A stretch of 64,000 bases of DNA from Phytobacter ursingii (GTDB lineage: Bacteria; Pseudomonadota; Gammaproteobacteria; Enterobacterales; Enterobacteriaceae), in the NCBI GenBank assembly GCA_901456055.1, contig CABDWT010000004.1, forward strand, positions 930,001 through 994,000. The letters are read 5' to 3'. Position 1 is the first letter of the stretch. Each line of letters begins with the position of its first letter. This document shows positions 1 through 8,763 of the stretch, piece after piece. The notes under the pieces were generated by a model. That model saw only the letters and a list, made by a program, of their open reading frames with translations. It did not search any database and was not told where the DNA came from. Both the position numbers and the translations under genes were made by a program.

Positions 1-133
1 CGTCGGCCTGAGTGCCCACCGCCAGGAATTTGCCGTCACGGATGGCGACCGCTTCTGCGACCGGGTTTTCCCTGTCTACCGTATGAAATTTGCCGTTGAT
101 GAATATCAGTTCGGCTTTACCGAGTGAGACCAT
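1..133 (-). CDS. Amidohydrolase (YtcJ-like), N-terminal fragment, runs off the window
   Basis: The reverse strand opens with an ATG at 133 behind a GGAGG-type ribosome site and stays open to the window edge (44 codons). The start reads as a typical metal-dependent amidohydrolase N-terminus: an I-x-I-N-G-K stretch followed by T-V-D, then E-A-V-A-I and G-x-x-L-A-V-G. This is the first beta-rich part of YtcJ-like exoenzymes that hydrolyse amide or formamide bonds. The catalytic barrel is outside the window, so the substrate cannot be judged. It is divergent from the cysteine hydrolase at 469 and probably shares its control region. Confidence 0.72.
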   Translation of the reverse strand, partial: MVSLGKAELIFINGKFHTVDRENPVAEAVAIRDGKFLAVGTQAD

Positions 134-468
134 AAATCCTCCTGTCTGAGCCATCCGAAACAGGCCTGATGCTGCCGGACGATAAGATGCGATGCTCCGT
201 GAGAACAGAGCGTGGAAGTGGGAGGGATTATGGTGAGCTGGTGAAAACGGCGTCTAGTTATACGAAGGTATACCTATACGAACGTATAGTTATACACAGA
301 GATAATAGTTCTCATTTCTGACAACTCTTACTATCCGTCCCGACAGCAGCGTCCGGGACGAACGTCATTTCGCCTGCTTAAGCCGCGCGAGAATACCCCG
401 GTCACTGTCAGCAAAACGTCCGCTCCCCTTTCACGGGAAACTGCTCCTTAACGACAACGGGTATTCTT
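134..468. promoter_or_regulatory. Divergent control region with repeated operator-like motif
   Basis: This 335-base gap separates the amidohydrolase (reverse) from the hydrolase operon (forward). Two near-identical 14-base imperfect palindromes, tatacgaaggtata (259-272) and tatacgaacgtata (275-288), are spaced 16 bases apart. The octamer agttatac flanks them at 256-263 and 288-295, exactly 32 bases apart. Such phased symmetric repeats between divergent genes usually bind a dimeric regulator. The FixJ-type regulator at 7732 is a candidate, but that link is an inference. Confidence 0.5.
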
Positions 469-1158
469 ATGAACAACGCTAAGCTTGAAGTACTGACTCC
501 CCAGAACTGCCAGATTATTTTTATCGATCAGCAACCGCAGATGGCGTTTGGCGTGCAGTCGATTGACCGCCAGGTGCTGAAAAACAATGTCGTTGGTCTG
601 GCGAAAGCGGCAAAAGTTTTCAACATTCCAACCACCATCACCACCGTTGAGACGGAAAGCTTCTCCGGAAATACCTTCCCTGAACTGCTGGACGTATTCC
701 CCGAGCATGACCTTCTTGAGCGCACGTCCATGAACTCCTGGGATGACCAGAAAGTGCGTGATGCGCTGGCGAAAAATGGTCAGAAAAAAGTGGTGGTATC
801 AGGCCTGTGGACAGAAGTGTGTAATAACACGTTCGCCCTGTGCGCCATGCTGGAAGGGGGATATGAAATCTATATGGTGGCGGATGCTTCCGGCGGTACT
901 TCGAAAGAAGCACATGATTACGCGATGCAGCGCATGATTCAGGCGGGGGTGATCCCGGTGACCTGGCAGCAGGTGTTGCTGGAGTGGCAGCGTGACTGGG
1001 CGCACAAAGAGACCTACAACGCGGTGATGGATATCGTGAAGGAACACTCTGGCGCCTATGGGATGGGCGTTGATTATGCCTATACCATGGTGCACAAAGC
1101 GCCGGCTCGCGCTAAAGGTGCTCACCGCACGCTGGCACCGGTTCCGGCCAATAAATAA
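469..1158 (+). CDS. Isochorismatase-fold cysteine hydrolase, YcaC-like
   Basis: 229 residues. The fold and motifs are those of the YcaC/isochorismatase-like cysteine hydrolases, which cleave amide-like or ester-like C-N/C-O bonds in the cytoplasm. Visible catalytic elements are Asp20 (in I-F-I-D-Q-Q) and the nucleophile Cys118 in the T-E-V-C motif after a hydrophobic strand, with a lysine before that strand (Lys102, 106 or 107) completing the usual triad. The C-terminal 45 residues extend beyond the core domain, as in YcaC relatives. It heads a run of genes with two XapX proteins and a response regulator, and faces an amidohydrolase. The pairing suggests sequential hydrolysis of an amide-type compound, but the substrate is unknown. 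Confidence 0.8.
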   Translation: MNNAKLEVLTPQNCQIIFIDQQPQMAFGVQSIDRQVLKNNVVGLAKAAKVFNIPTTITTVETESFSGNTFPELLDVFPEHDLLERTSMNSWDDQKVRDALAKNGQKKVVVSGLWTEVCNNTFALCAMLEGGYEIYMVADASGGTSKEAHDYAMQRMIQAGVIPVTWQQVLLEWQRDWAHKETYNAVMDIVKEHSGAYGMGVDYAYTMVHKAPARAKGAHRTLAPVPANK

Positions 1159-1217
1159 TGTGCAGGGGCGGCGCGTCAGCGTCGCCCGGCTCTGAACCCG
1201 ATAAGGGGAGAATGACC

Positions 1218-1469
1218 ATGAGTACAGCGCTCATTTCCCTCGGCGCAGGTGTGTTTATTGGGCTGGTTTATGCCTTGTTAAAGGTCCGTTCGCCGGCACC
1301 GCCAGCGGTAGCCCTGGTAGGGCTGCTCGGCATGCTGGCGGGTGAACAGGCTATCTCTGCGTTGCGCCCGCACCATGAACCCCAGGCCGCCATAAGTCAG
1401 CCACAGGCTGCAGCGCAAACGGCAGACAACGCGATCCTTTCTCAACGCCATCAGACAGGGGCAGGCTAA
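1218..1469 (+). CDS. XapX-domain (DUF1427) small membrane protein, copy 1
   Basis: 83 residues, start chosen at 1218 because a GGGGAG ribosome site lies about 7 bases upstream; the in-frame ATG at 1212 is too close to it. The N-terminal half has two hydrophobic segments (about 3-20 and 29-44) joined by a short loop with S-P-A-P-P, followed by V-A-L-x-G-L-x-G-M-L-x-G-E-Q, the XapX signature. The C-terminal tail is Ala/Gln-rich and polar. XapX proteins are inner-membrane proteins of unknown role often found beside hydrolases and two-component genes. It lies 2 bases before a second copy. Confidence 0.78.
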   Translation: MSTALISLGAGVFIGLVYALLKVRSPAPPAVALVGLLGMLAGEQAISALRPHHEPQAAISQPQAAAQTADNAILSQRHQTGAG

Positions 1470-1471
1470 CC

Positions 1472-1726
1472 ATGTTGAAATCGTATGTCATTTCTCTGGC
1501 GGCGGGCCTGTTAGCGGGCGTTATCTATGGCGCAATGCAGGTACACTCACCCGCGCCACCGATCGTCGCCCTGCTGGGCCTTTTTGGTATGCTGGTCGGC
1601 GAACAACTGATTCCGCTCGCCCGGCGACTTCTGCGCCGCGAGCCGGTGACAATGGCCTGGTTTCGTCATGAATGTGTGCCCAAAATCAGCGGCACGCCAC
1701 CTCCTGACGACAAAAGCGCCCCTTAG
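1472..1726 (+). CDS. XapX-domain (DUF1427) small membrane protein, copy 2
   Basis: 84 residues. It repeats the architecture of the preceding gene: two membrane segments, the S-P-A-P-P loop and the G-L-x-G-M-L-x-G-E-Q motif. It carries a different tail, basic after the second helix (R-R-L-L-R-R) and ending in a Pro/Asp-rich stretch. The basic stretch after helix two suggests that the tail is cytoplasmic. The copies are clearly paralogous but not recent duplicates, since only the motif core is identical. Function unknown; they may form a heteromer. Confidence 0.78.
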   Translation: MLKSYVISLAAGLLAGVIYGAMQVHSPAPPIVALLGLFGMLVGEQLIPLARRLLRREPVTMAWFRHECVPKISGTPPPDDKSAP

Positions 1727-1752
1727 CCAGAGGGCAGACAGAGGAGTACGGC

Positions 1753-2124
1753 ATGAGGCTGTCACCGCGCATTGTCATTATCGATGATGAACGTTCCGTC
1801 CGTAGTGGATTAAGCAACCTGCTCCAGTCGGAGGGGTACGATTCTGACGCCTTCGACTCTGCGGAGGCATTTCTTCATAATGAATCCGCGCTGTCTGACG
1901 CATCTCTGCTTATTATTGATATCAAGCTAAAAGGTATGAGCGGCCTGGATTTGTATCGCCGGGTGGCTCAGCTTTGCGCGCCGCCGCCGGTGATTTTTAT
2001 TTCCGGACATGAAGATGAAAACCTGTCGCGTTATGCTCCCGAGTTCGGGGGCGTTACGCTGCTGCGTAAGCCCATTAAAATCGAAACGCTGCTGGAACAG
2101 ATCCGCCGCGAACTCTCTGTGTGA
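1753..2124 (+). CDS. Single-domain response regulator (receiver only)
   Basis: 123 residues, essentially only a CheY-like receiver. The acidic pair Asp11-Asp12, the phospho-acceptor Asp56 (L-I-I-D-I-K-L-K-G-M-S-G) and the conserved Lys of the R-K-P motif near 106 are present. No output domain follows. It lies 9 bases before the large hybrid kinase and is probably its phosphorelay partner. Receivers of this type commonly act as phosphate shuttles or sinks; which applies here is not visible. Confidence 0.85.
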   Translation: MRLSPRIVIIDDERSVRSGLSNLLQSEGYDSDAFDSAEAFLHNESALSDASLLIIDIKLKGMSGLDLYRRVAQLCAPPPVIFISGHEDENLSRYAPEFGGVTLLRKPIKIETLLEQIRRELSV

Positions 2125-2133
2125 GGAGCGCTA

Positions 2134-5100
2134 ATGAGCGAGAAACTTTCTGCTGCCGGTAAAATGATGGATGGTGAGGTTGTCACCTTAACCGATGACA
2201 TCATTTTCACGCCGCTGACGCAGGAAGGAGGGATTGCCTGGACACTCTGCCAGCCGCTCCATTCCGGCAGCAGTTTTATCCTTGCCAGCGCGGCCGTATC
2301 TGGCGATGAAGCCGCGTTTCATACGACCCAACGCTTAAAAAATGAATTTGCGCTTCGCAGGCGACTCTCAGACGCATGGGCGATAAAACCGTTCAGCAGT
2401 ACCAGCTATCATGGTCATTACGCACTGGTCTATACGCCATTTCCTTTGCGTACCCTTGCCCAACTGCCCCGGCTGCGCACACGAAGCATTACCGATTTTC
2501 TTTCGATTGCCATTGGCCTCTGTGCCCCGTTACGCCAGATGCATGCGCAGGGGCTGATGCACAGCGATATCAAACCAGGCCACTTTTTTATCGACCCCGG
2601 CGGCGCTTATCGGCTGGGGGGATTTGGCCTCGCCAGCGAAGGGACGAACGCCTTCGACCCGTCTCGCCTGACGGAGCCTGGCGGTACGCTGGCGTATATG
2701 TCGCCGGAGCATACCTCCCGTACGCCGGACAGGGTCGACAGCCGCAGCGATCTCTATAGTCTTGGCATTGTGCTCTATGAACTGCTGACCGGCGAGCTGC
2801 CCTTCGATCTCAGCGATGGCGGGCAGGCTGAATGGGCTCATCACCATATTGCTTCCGCCCCCAGACCGCCCCGGCAGGTACGCCCATCGGTTCCCTCAAC
2901 GCTGTCGGACATCATTTTACGATTGCTGGAGAAATCGCCGGACAACCGTTACCAGACCGTCGACGGATTGATTGCCGACCTGCGTCGCTGCGAGGCTTCG
3001 CTGGCTAAAAACGGTGAAATTACGCCGTTTATTCCCGGCTTGCAGGACCGGGTTGCGGCGCGTCTGCAGCCGGACCCGCTTTTTCTCGACCACCCGCAAC
3101 ACCATCAACTGCTGGCGGTATTTGACCGGGTGACGGAAAGTGGCGCGCACGCCCTGGTCACGATCGGTGGACCGCCGGGCTGCGGTAAATCTTCGCTCAT
3201 TGCCTCGGCGCTGAGAAAGTTGCAACAGCGCCAGGCGTTACTCGCGGTAAGTAAGGCCGACCAGTATTCGCCGGTTTTGCCTTTTACGGTTATCGCCTCT
3301 GCGTTTCGCGCGCTGACGCTCTGGCTGCTCGGCCAGGGCGCGGAAGAGGTGGCCCGCTGGAAAATGCGTTTAACACGAGCGCTTGGCGTGCATGCTGCAC
3401 TGGCGGTCAATCTGGTGCCGGAGTTAGGACTGCTGCTTGAAAACCCACCGTCGACCGTTGTGAATACCCAGTCGGCGGATAGCCGAATGCGTTTCAATCT
3501 GATGGCGCACCGGCTTGTTGAGGCGTTTGCCACACCGGACCGCCCGCTGGTACTGCTGATTGATGATATTCACTGGATAGATCAGGCCAGCCTGCATCTG
3601 CTGGAGCACCTTGTCAGTTGCAGCGAGTCGCTACCGCTACTGCTGGTGGTTTCGTACGCTGACACCGGCGTATTTGCGGATGGCAGTGAAGAGGCTCTGT
3701 TATCGACTCTGCGCGTTGGCGCCCATTATGCTGTTGAACTGCGGCCTGAGCCGTTGAGTGTAAAAGCGGTGTCGCGATGGCTGGCGGAACTGTTGCAGAC
3801 GCGGGCCTCCTGCCTCGGTGAGCTGGCGGCGCTGATCCACGAAAAAACCGGCGGTAATCCACTCTTTACGCATGAATTTATTCAGCGCATCGTCAAAGAC
3901 GGGCTGATTACTCATCACAAACAGCATGGCAAGTTGCACTACGATTCACACGCGATCCGTTCGCGTAACTACACGGAAAATGTCGCCAGCCTGGTGTTGC
4001 AACAACTGGCGGAGATGCCCTCCCTGACGCGCAGGCTGCTGGGCTGTCTGGCCTGTGTGGGGGGAAACGGTAACCCCGCACTGCTCAGTGCGATGCAGAA
4101 GATAGCGCCGGCACTGCTGCATGAACATCTGCTGCCCGCTGTTGCCGCCCGACTGATCAGCCGCAGCGGTGACCAGTACGCCTTTACCCACGATCGGGTG
4201 CAGAAGGCGGCGCAGGCACTGCTCGAAGCGGATGATATCTGTCATCTCCATTTTGCTGCCGCGCGGTTTTTTACCGACGCGGTGTCACAAAACGACAGCA
4301 ATGAAAATCTGTTTCTGGCGGTCCACCACATTACTTCCTCCATTGACTGTGTTCGCGTCTCACCCCAGCGAGACAATTATCGCGCTATCTGTCGTCTTGC
4401 TGCGCAGCGCGCCAGGCTGACGGGGGATTATGCCTCGGCGGTGCGTTATCTGCGTACCGCGCGGTTATTGAAAGAAGATGCCATGATTACCGAGCCGGAT
4501 GAGGATTTCACTCTCGCATTTGAAGAGGCGGAGTGTGAGTTTTTGCAGGGTAATCTGCCTTCTGCGCTGACGCTGTGTCATCAGCTCCTGCGCGCGCCGG
4601 GCAGCCTGAAACAAAAGGCGGTTACCGCAGGCATGATGGCGGAAGTGCAGATGCGACAGTCGGATATGGGCCTTGCGCTGGAGACCGCCCTGGCCTGGCT
4701 TGCGGTGTTCGGCATTCACCTGAGCCGTGCGCCGACAGATGCGGAGTGCGATGATGCCTGGCAACGGATAGAGGCGCGCATTGGGGATGACCCGGCGAAC
4801 CTTTTTCGCCAGCTTGCGCGAATTAACAACCCCGAGGCCGAAGCTGTCATCAACCTGATGCTCAGCGCCAGTATGTTTTCCGCGTTTACCGCCCCACGCC
4901 TGCATTTTCTTTTACTCTGCCGAATCATACTGATGACCCTGGAGCATGGCTTCAACGGCGCGTTCACTACAGCGATTGCCTGGTACGGCGTCCTGACTGG
5001 CTGTCGTTACCATACGTACGAAAAAGGGTATATGTACACGCTGCTGGGGCGCGATTTGGTTGAGGAACATCCGCTAAATCCCTTTATGGGGCGTACCTTT

Positions 5101-7722
5101 CTGGCGGTAGATTTGTGCAGTGCCTGGGTCAAACCGCTGAGCGTAGCGGTGGATCACGCTAAAGCATGCTTTAGTGCGGCGGTCGAGCACGGTGATTTAA
5201 CCGCGGCCTGCTTTATTATTCGCCATCAGACGATGAACTTCCTGATCCGTGGCGATCATCTCGATGGGGTGCTGACGACCATTGAAGGCGGGCTGAGTTT
5301 TATCCGCAAGCTACGTTTCCCGGATGTTGAGGTCATGCTGCTTATCCAGCGTCTGTACATTAACCATTTGCGCAACGTCGGTTCGGGCACGTTAAGTGCT
5401 CATAATCTCTTTTCCGCAACGCTCCTGGACCCGACCAATAAACCCGAGAGGCAGCCGATACCGCTGACCATTTTTTGGTTCTGGCTTTATCAGGGAATGG
5501 CCCATTTTATGGCTGGCGAATATGACGATGCTTCCCGCTGCCTGGAAAGGGCGGCGCCGGTAGCCGATATGGTACCGGGCTATCTGCATCTGCTGGATTA
5601 TCACTTCTACAGCGCCCTTTCGCTGGCACAGAGGTTGACGCCGGCAACCGTGACCTCCGAACAGCGGGAAATCCTTGGCGCACATTATGAAGTTATCGCT
5701 CGCTGGGCGGATCACAACCCGGCGACCTTTGCCGATAAGGCGGCGCTGGTGCGCGCGGAGCTGGCGAGGCTGGAGCAGGAGAACGATCTCGCCATCGCCT
5801 CGTACGAAAACGCCATCGCCCTTTCCGCTGAGGTTGAATGCCATCCGGTGAATGGCCTGGCGTGTGAACTGGCCGGGGGCTTTGCTAAAACCATGGGCTG
5901 GCATGTGGCAGCAGACGGCTATTTCAGAAACGCCTTCACCGCATGGCGGCGCTGGGGGGCGATGGCAAAGCTGCGTCAACTTGAACGCCAGTACCCCCAT
6001 CTGGCTTCCGCAGGGCAACGCTCGCCTTATGACACCATCACCTTCGCGCAAAACGAAATGATGCACGATCTGGAAAGTGTGCTGCGGGCGGTCCGCGCCA
6101 TGACCGAAGAGATTGACCTCGACCGCCTTGTGCATACTTTGATGACGATGTTGCTGGAGCGGGCGGGGGCGCAGCGTGGGCTCTTGATTCGTATCCTTGA
6201 TAACACCATTCCTGAAACGCAGGCGTGGGCAGAGACATCCTCGGAAGGGGTGAAGGTACAGATTGTTCGGGAGCGCCCCTCGGCTACCGATATGCCGTTA
6301 TCGGTACTGACGGCAGTGATGCGTACCGGACAGGAAATTCGTATCAGCAAGTCTGAGTTGTTCGGTCCGTTCAGCCAGGATCCCTATCTGGTGACGTCTG
6401 GTGCAGGCATCATGTGCGTACCGATGCATAAGCAGGGCAAACTGGTGGGGGTGTTGTACCTGGAAAATCGGGTGATGCCGGAGATTTTCACCGCCGGGCA
6501 TTCGCGTATCGTCAGAATGCTGGCGGCGCAGGCGGCGGTTTCGCTGGAAACGGCGCGCCTTTATGCCGAGCGGGTCGAAGAGAACGTGCAGCGTCGCCGG
6601 GCGGAAAAAGAGCTGCGCGCCAGTCAGACCTCGCTGATGCTCGGGGAGAAAATCAGCAATACGGGCACCTGGCGCTGGGAGCTGGAACAGGATGTGATGT
6701 TTGTGTCCGACGAGTATGCGCGCATCCTGGGCCTGCCTGAGCATCAGCGTACGTTATCAATGGCCGACTTTATGACGCTGGTGCATCCGGAGGATTTCCC
6801 GCGTATCAACACGCTGGTTACCGATAGCGTGCGTAATGGCGTCTCAATGCGCGCGGAGTTTCGTATTTTCCGCCCGGATGGCGAATGCCGTTATATTCTG
6901 GGCGTGGGCAACCCGGTGGAGTATGAGGCTAACGTCGCGGAATATTTCGGCGTGATTACCGATATCACGGCGCGTCGCCAGTCTGAGGATGCGGTTCGCG
7001 TGGCGCAGGCCGATCTCGCCCGTGTTTCCCGTGCGACCACCGTTGGTCAGTTGACGGCCTCTATCGCCCATGAGATTAACCAGCCGCTGATGTCGATTGT
7101 CGCCAATGCGGGCGCCAGCCTGCGCTGGCTGAGTCGCGAGCCTGCGATGCTGGGTAATGCACGCGCCAGCCTGGAAGAGATCATTAGCGAAGGGGAGCGT
7201 GCGGGTAACATTATCCGCGGCCTGCAGGCGCTGACGCGAAACCAGACCTCAGGCTGCACGCGGATTAACCTGCATCACCTTGTCTACCATATTGTGGCAC
7301 TCTCGCGCAGCGAGCTGGAACGCCAGGAGATCGCGCTGCATTACCATCTGGAAGCGCAGGATGCCGCGATTTTTGGCGACAGCGTACAAATACAGCAGGT
7401 GCTGTTAAACCTGATCGTCAATGCGATTGATGCAATGGCGGGGATAGATGATCGTCCGCTGATGCTGACGGTGAGTTCAGACAATCCGCAATCGGGTAAC
7501 ATTCGTCTGGCTATTGCCGATACCGGCGTGGGTTTTACGCCCGAGGTACAGAAACGTCTGTTTGACTCCTTTTATACCACCAAAGAGCACGGTATGGGGA
7601 TGGGGCTGAGTATCAGCTACGGCATTATTGAAAAGCACGGCGGTAAATTGACGGCGGAACCTCGCCAACCCTGCGGCAGCGTCTTTACTTTTACGCTGCC
7701 GACTCACCCTGCCGAAGCGTAA
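2134..7722 (+). CDS. Ser/Thr kinase-like / ATPase / GAF-PAS sensor histidine kinase, 1862 aa
   Basis: Domains in order: a Ser/Thr kinase-like domain (about 20-290); an AAA/STAND-type ATPase with Walker A G-P-P-G-C-G-K-S (about 345-353) and Walker B L-L-I-D-D (about 473); a long helical region of TPR-like character (about 700-1260); a GAF domain (about 1330-1470); a PAS domain (about 1500-1615); then HisKA with phospho-acceptor His1646 in A-H-E-I-N-Q-P and HATPase_c with the N-box near 1752 and G-boxes near 1796 and 1820. No transmembrane segment is evident, so it should be cytoplasmic. The kinase-like domain looks inactive: the HRD-type loop is H143-S-D145, the usual loop Asn is His, DFG is G163-F-G, and no VAIK-type lysine is visible. 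It probably phosphorylates the receiver at 1753 and/or the FixJ-type regulator at 7732. Confidence 0.88.
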   Translation: MSEKLSAAGKMMDGEVVTLTDDIIFTPLTQEGGIAWTLCQPLHSGSSFILASAAVSGDEAAFHTTQRLKNEFALRRRLSDAWAIKPFSSTSYHGHYALVYTPFPLRTLAQLPRLRTRSITDFLSIAIGLCAPLRQMHAQGLMHSDIKPGHFFIDPGGAYRLGGFGLASEGTNAFDPSRLTEPGGTLAYMSPEHTSRTPDRVDSRSDLYSLGIVLYELLTGELPFDLSDGGQAEWAHHHIASAPRPPRQVRPSVPSTLSDIILRLLEKSPDNRYQTVDGLIADLRRCEASLAKNGEITPFIPGLQDRVAARLQPDPLFLDHPQHHQLLAVFDRVTESGAHALVTIGGPPGCGKSSLIASALRKLQQRQALLAVSKADQYSPVLPFTVIASAFRALTLWLLGQGAEEVARWKMRLTRALGVHAALAVNLVPELGLLLENPPSTVVNTQSADSRMRFNLMAHRLVEAFATPDRPLVLLIDDIHWIDQASLHLLEHLVSCSESLPLLLVVSYADTGVFADGSEEALLSTLRVGAHYAVELRPEPLSVKAVSRWLAELLQTRASCLGELAALIHEKTGGNPLFTHEFIQRIVKDGLITHHKQHGKLHYDSHAIRSRNYTENVASLVLQQLAEMPSLTRRLLGCLACVGGNGNPALLSAMQKIAPALLHEHLLPAVAARLISRSGDQYAFTHDRVQKAAQALLEADDICHLHFAAARFFTDAVSQNDSNENLFLAVHHITSSIDCVRVSPQRDNYRAICRLAAQRARLTGDYASAVRYLRTARLLKEDAMITEPDEDFTLAFEEAECEFLQGNLPSALTLCHQLLRAPGSLKQKAVTAGMMAEVQMRQSDMGLALETALAWLAVFGIHLSRAPTDAECDDAWQRIEARIGDDPANLFRQLARINNPEAEAVINLMLSASMFSAFTAPRLHFLLLCRIILMTLEHGFNGAFTTAIAWYGVLTGCRYHTYEKGYMYTLLGRDLVEEHPLNPFMGRTFLAVDLCSAWVKPLSVAVDHAKACFSAAVEHGDLTAACFIIRHQTMNFLIRGDHLDGVLTTIEGGLSFIRKLRFPDVEVMLLIQRLYINHLRNVGSGTLSAHNLFSATLLDPTNKPERQPIPLTIFWFWLYQGMAHFMAGEYDDASRCLERAAPVADMVPGYLHLLDYHFYSALSLAQRLTPATVTSEQREILGAHYEVIARWADHNPATFADKAALVRAELARLEQENDLAIASYENAIALSAEVECHPVNGLACELAGGFAKTMGWHVAADGYFRNAFTAWRRWGAMAKLRQLERQYPHLASAGQRSPYDTITFAQNEMMHDLESVLRAVRAMTEEIDLDRLVHTLMTMLLERAGAQRGLLIRILDNTIPETQAWAETSSEGVKVQIVRERPSATDMPLSVLTAVMRTGQEIRISKSELFGPFSQDPYLVTSGAGIMCVPMHKQGKLVGVLYLENRVMPEIFTAGHSRIVRMLAAQAAVSLETARLYAERVEENVQRRRAEKELRASQTSLMLGEKISNTGTWRWELEQDVMFVSDEYARILGLPEHQRTLSMADFMTLVHPEDFPRINTLVTDSVRNGVSMRAEFRIFRPDGECRYILGVGNPVEYEANVAEYFGVITDITARRQSEDAVRVAQADLARVSRATTVGQLTASIAHEINQPLMSIVANAGASLRWLSREPAMLGNARASLEEIISEGERAGNIIRGLQALTRNQTSGCTRINLHHLVYHIVALSRSELERQEIALHYHLEAQDAAIFGDSVQIQQVLLNLIVNAIDAMAGIDDRPLMLTVSSDNPQSGNIRLAIADTGVGFTPEVQKRLFDSFYTTKEHGMGMGLSISYGIIEKHGGKLTAEPRQPCGSVFTFTLPTHPAEA

Positions 7723-7731
7723 ACCTGGCCA

Positions 7732-8352
7732 CTATCGCCCAAGGGTTTTGTGAATATTCAGACGGTCTGCGGCCCTGACCAGATCGGTCAGGGAGCGGAC
7801 CTGCATTTTCTCCATCACCCGCTTTTTATGGACTTTGGCGGTGATCTCGCTAACGCCCATTTCGGTGGCGATCTGTTTATTCAGCAGGCCGCCAATGGCC
7901 AGTTGAAACACCTCTTTTTCACGTGGCGTCAGTGAGTCATAACGCGTGGTCAATGCCTGCATCTCTTGTGTTTCGTCGAGGGTTTTCTCTGCCAGTTTCA
8001 GGGCATCGGCAACCGCCTGCAGCAGCAAACCGGGGACGGCGGGTTTGGTCATAAATTCATATGCCCCTGCTTTCATCGCTTTGACTGACAGCGGGATGGT
8101 GCCGAAGCCGGTCAGGAAGATAACTGGAATGATGTGTCCAAGTCGGCCCAGGGCTTCTGTGACGTCGAAACCGCTGGCGCCGGGCATGTTCATATCCAGA
8201 ATCAGGCAGCCGGGCTGCGAGGTAAAAGGGTGGGAGAGAAACGCTTGCGCTGAGGAGAAGTCGGCCACCCGATAATCCTCCGCGCGCAGCAGACTCACCA
8301 GCGCCTTCCTGACGGAATTATCATCGTCCACAACGTAAACAATGTGATCCAT
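7732..8352 (-). CDS. FixJ/NarL-family response regulator with LuxR-type HTH
   Basis: 206 residues. The receiver domain spans about 1-120 with Asp9-Asp10-Asp11, phospho-acceptor Asp53 (I-L-D-M-N-M-P-G), Thr81 and Lys103 (T-K-P). A linker leads to a LuxR/FixJ-type helix-turn-helix (about 138-200) that starts L-T-P-R-E-K-E-V and contains N-K-Q-I-A and the recognition helix near T-A-K-V-H. It is tail to tail with the sensor kinase gene (9-base gap). It is the only DNA-binding protein in this accessory block and so the probable controller of the hydrolase operon. Confidence 0.88.
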   Translation of the reverse strand: MDHIVYVVDDDNSVRKALVSLLRAEDYRVADFSSAQAFLSHPFTSQPGCLILDMNMPGASGFDVTEALGRLGHIIPVIFLTGFGTIPLSVKAMKAGAYEFMTKPAVPGLLLQAVADALKLAEKTLDETQEMQALTTRYDSLTPREKEVFQLAIGGLLNKQIATEMGVSEITAKVHKKRVMEKMQVRSLTDLVRAADRLNIHKTLGR

Positions 8353-8763
8353 GCGTGTTCCTGGTTATTAAGGAATATGTCTGTGCAAGGACGAAACTGA
8401 CGAAAAGAGACACCCGTTATGTTTCTTACATTACAGTGACATACATGATTTTTACTAAAAGATAACTAAATGTTAACACAATAATTATCATTATCATGTT
8501 TCAAATGAAAATAATAAAAATGAATGGCGGAATCCCCGATATGTCATTCTTTGTGCGTTTTAGCGGATGAAAAACAGCATATTGGCGGCAGGAAGCAGGA
8601 ATCGCAGGAGCGTCAATCGTTTTCCCCTTCTGTCTATAACAGCGGCGGAAGCTAAAATTCAGATTATTCTGTCAGGAGATGCGCGGGCCAGCGCTCAGAA
8701 GGGGCTGGCCCGCAGTAGCCTGGGTGGGACGGCGTGCCTCTGTTCCGAAGGCACGCCAGCAAC
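8353..8763. other. Intergenic stretch with two GC-rich hairpins
   Basis: 411 bases without a convincing gene. The left part (about 8440-8530) is AT-rich and probably holds the promoter of the FixJ-type regulator. The right part carries two perfect hairpins: gcgggccagc at 8683-8692 pairs with 8704-8713 (11-base loop), and ggcgtgcct at 8731-8739 pairs with 8749-8757. Neither has a clear U-tract on the galP strand, so they may be transcript-end structures or a repeat element rather than simple terminators. Confidence 0.5.
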
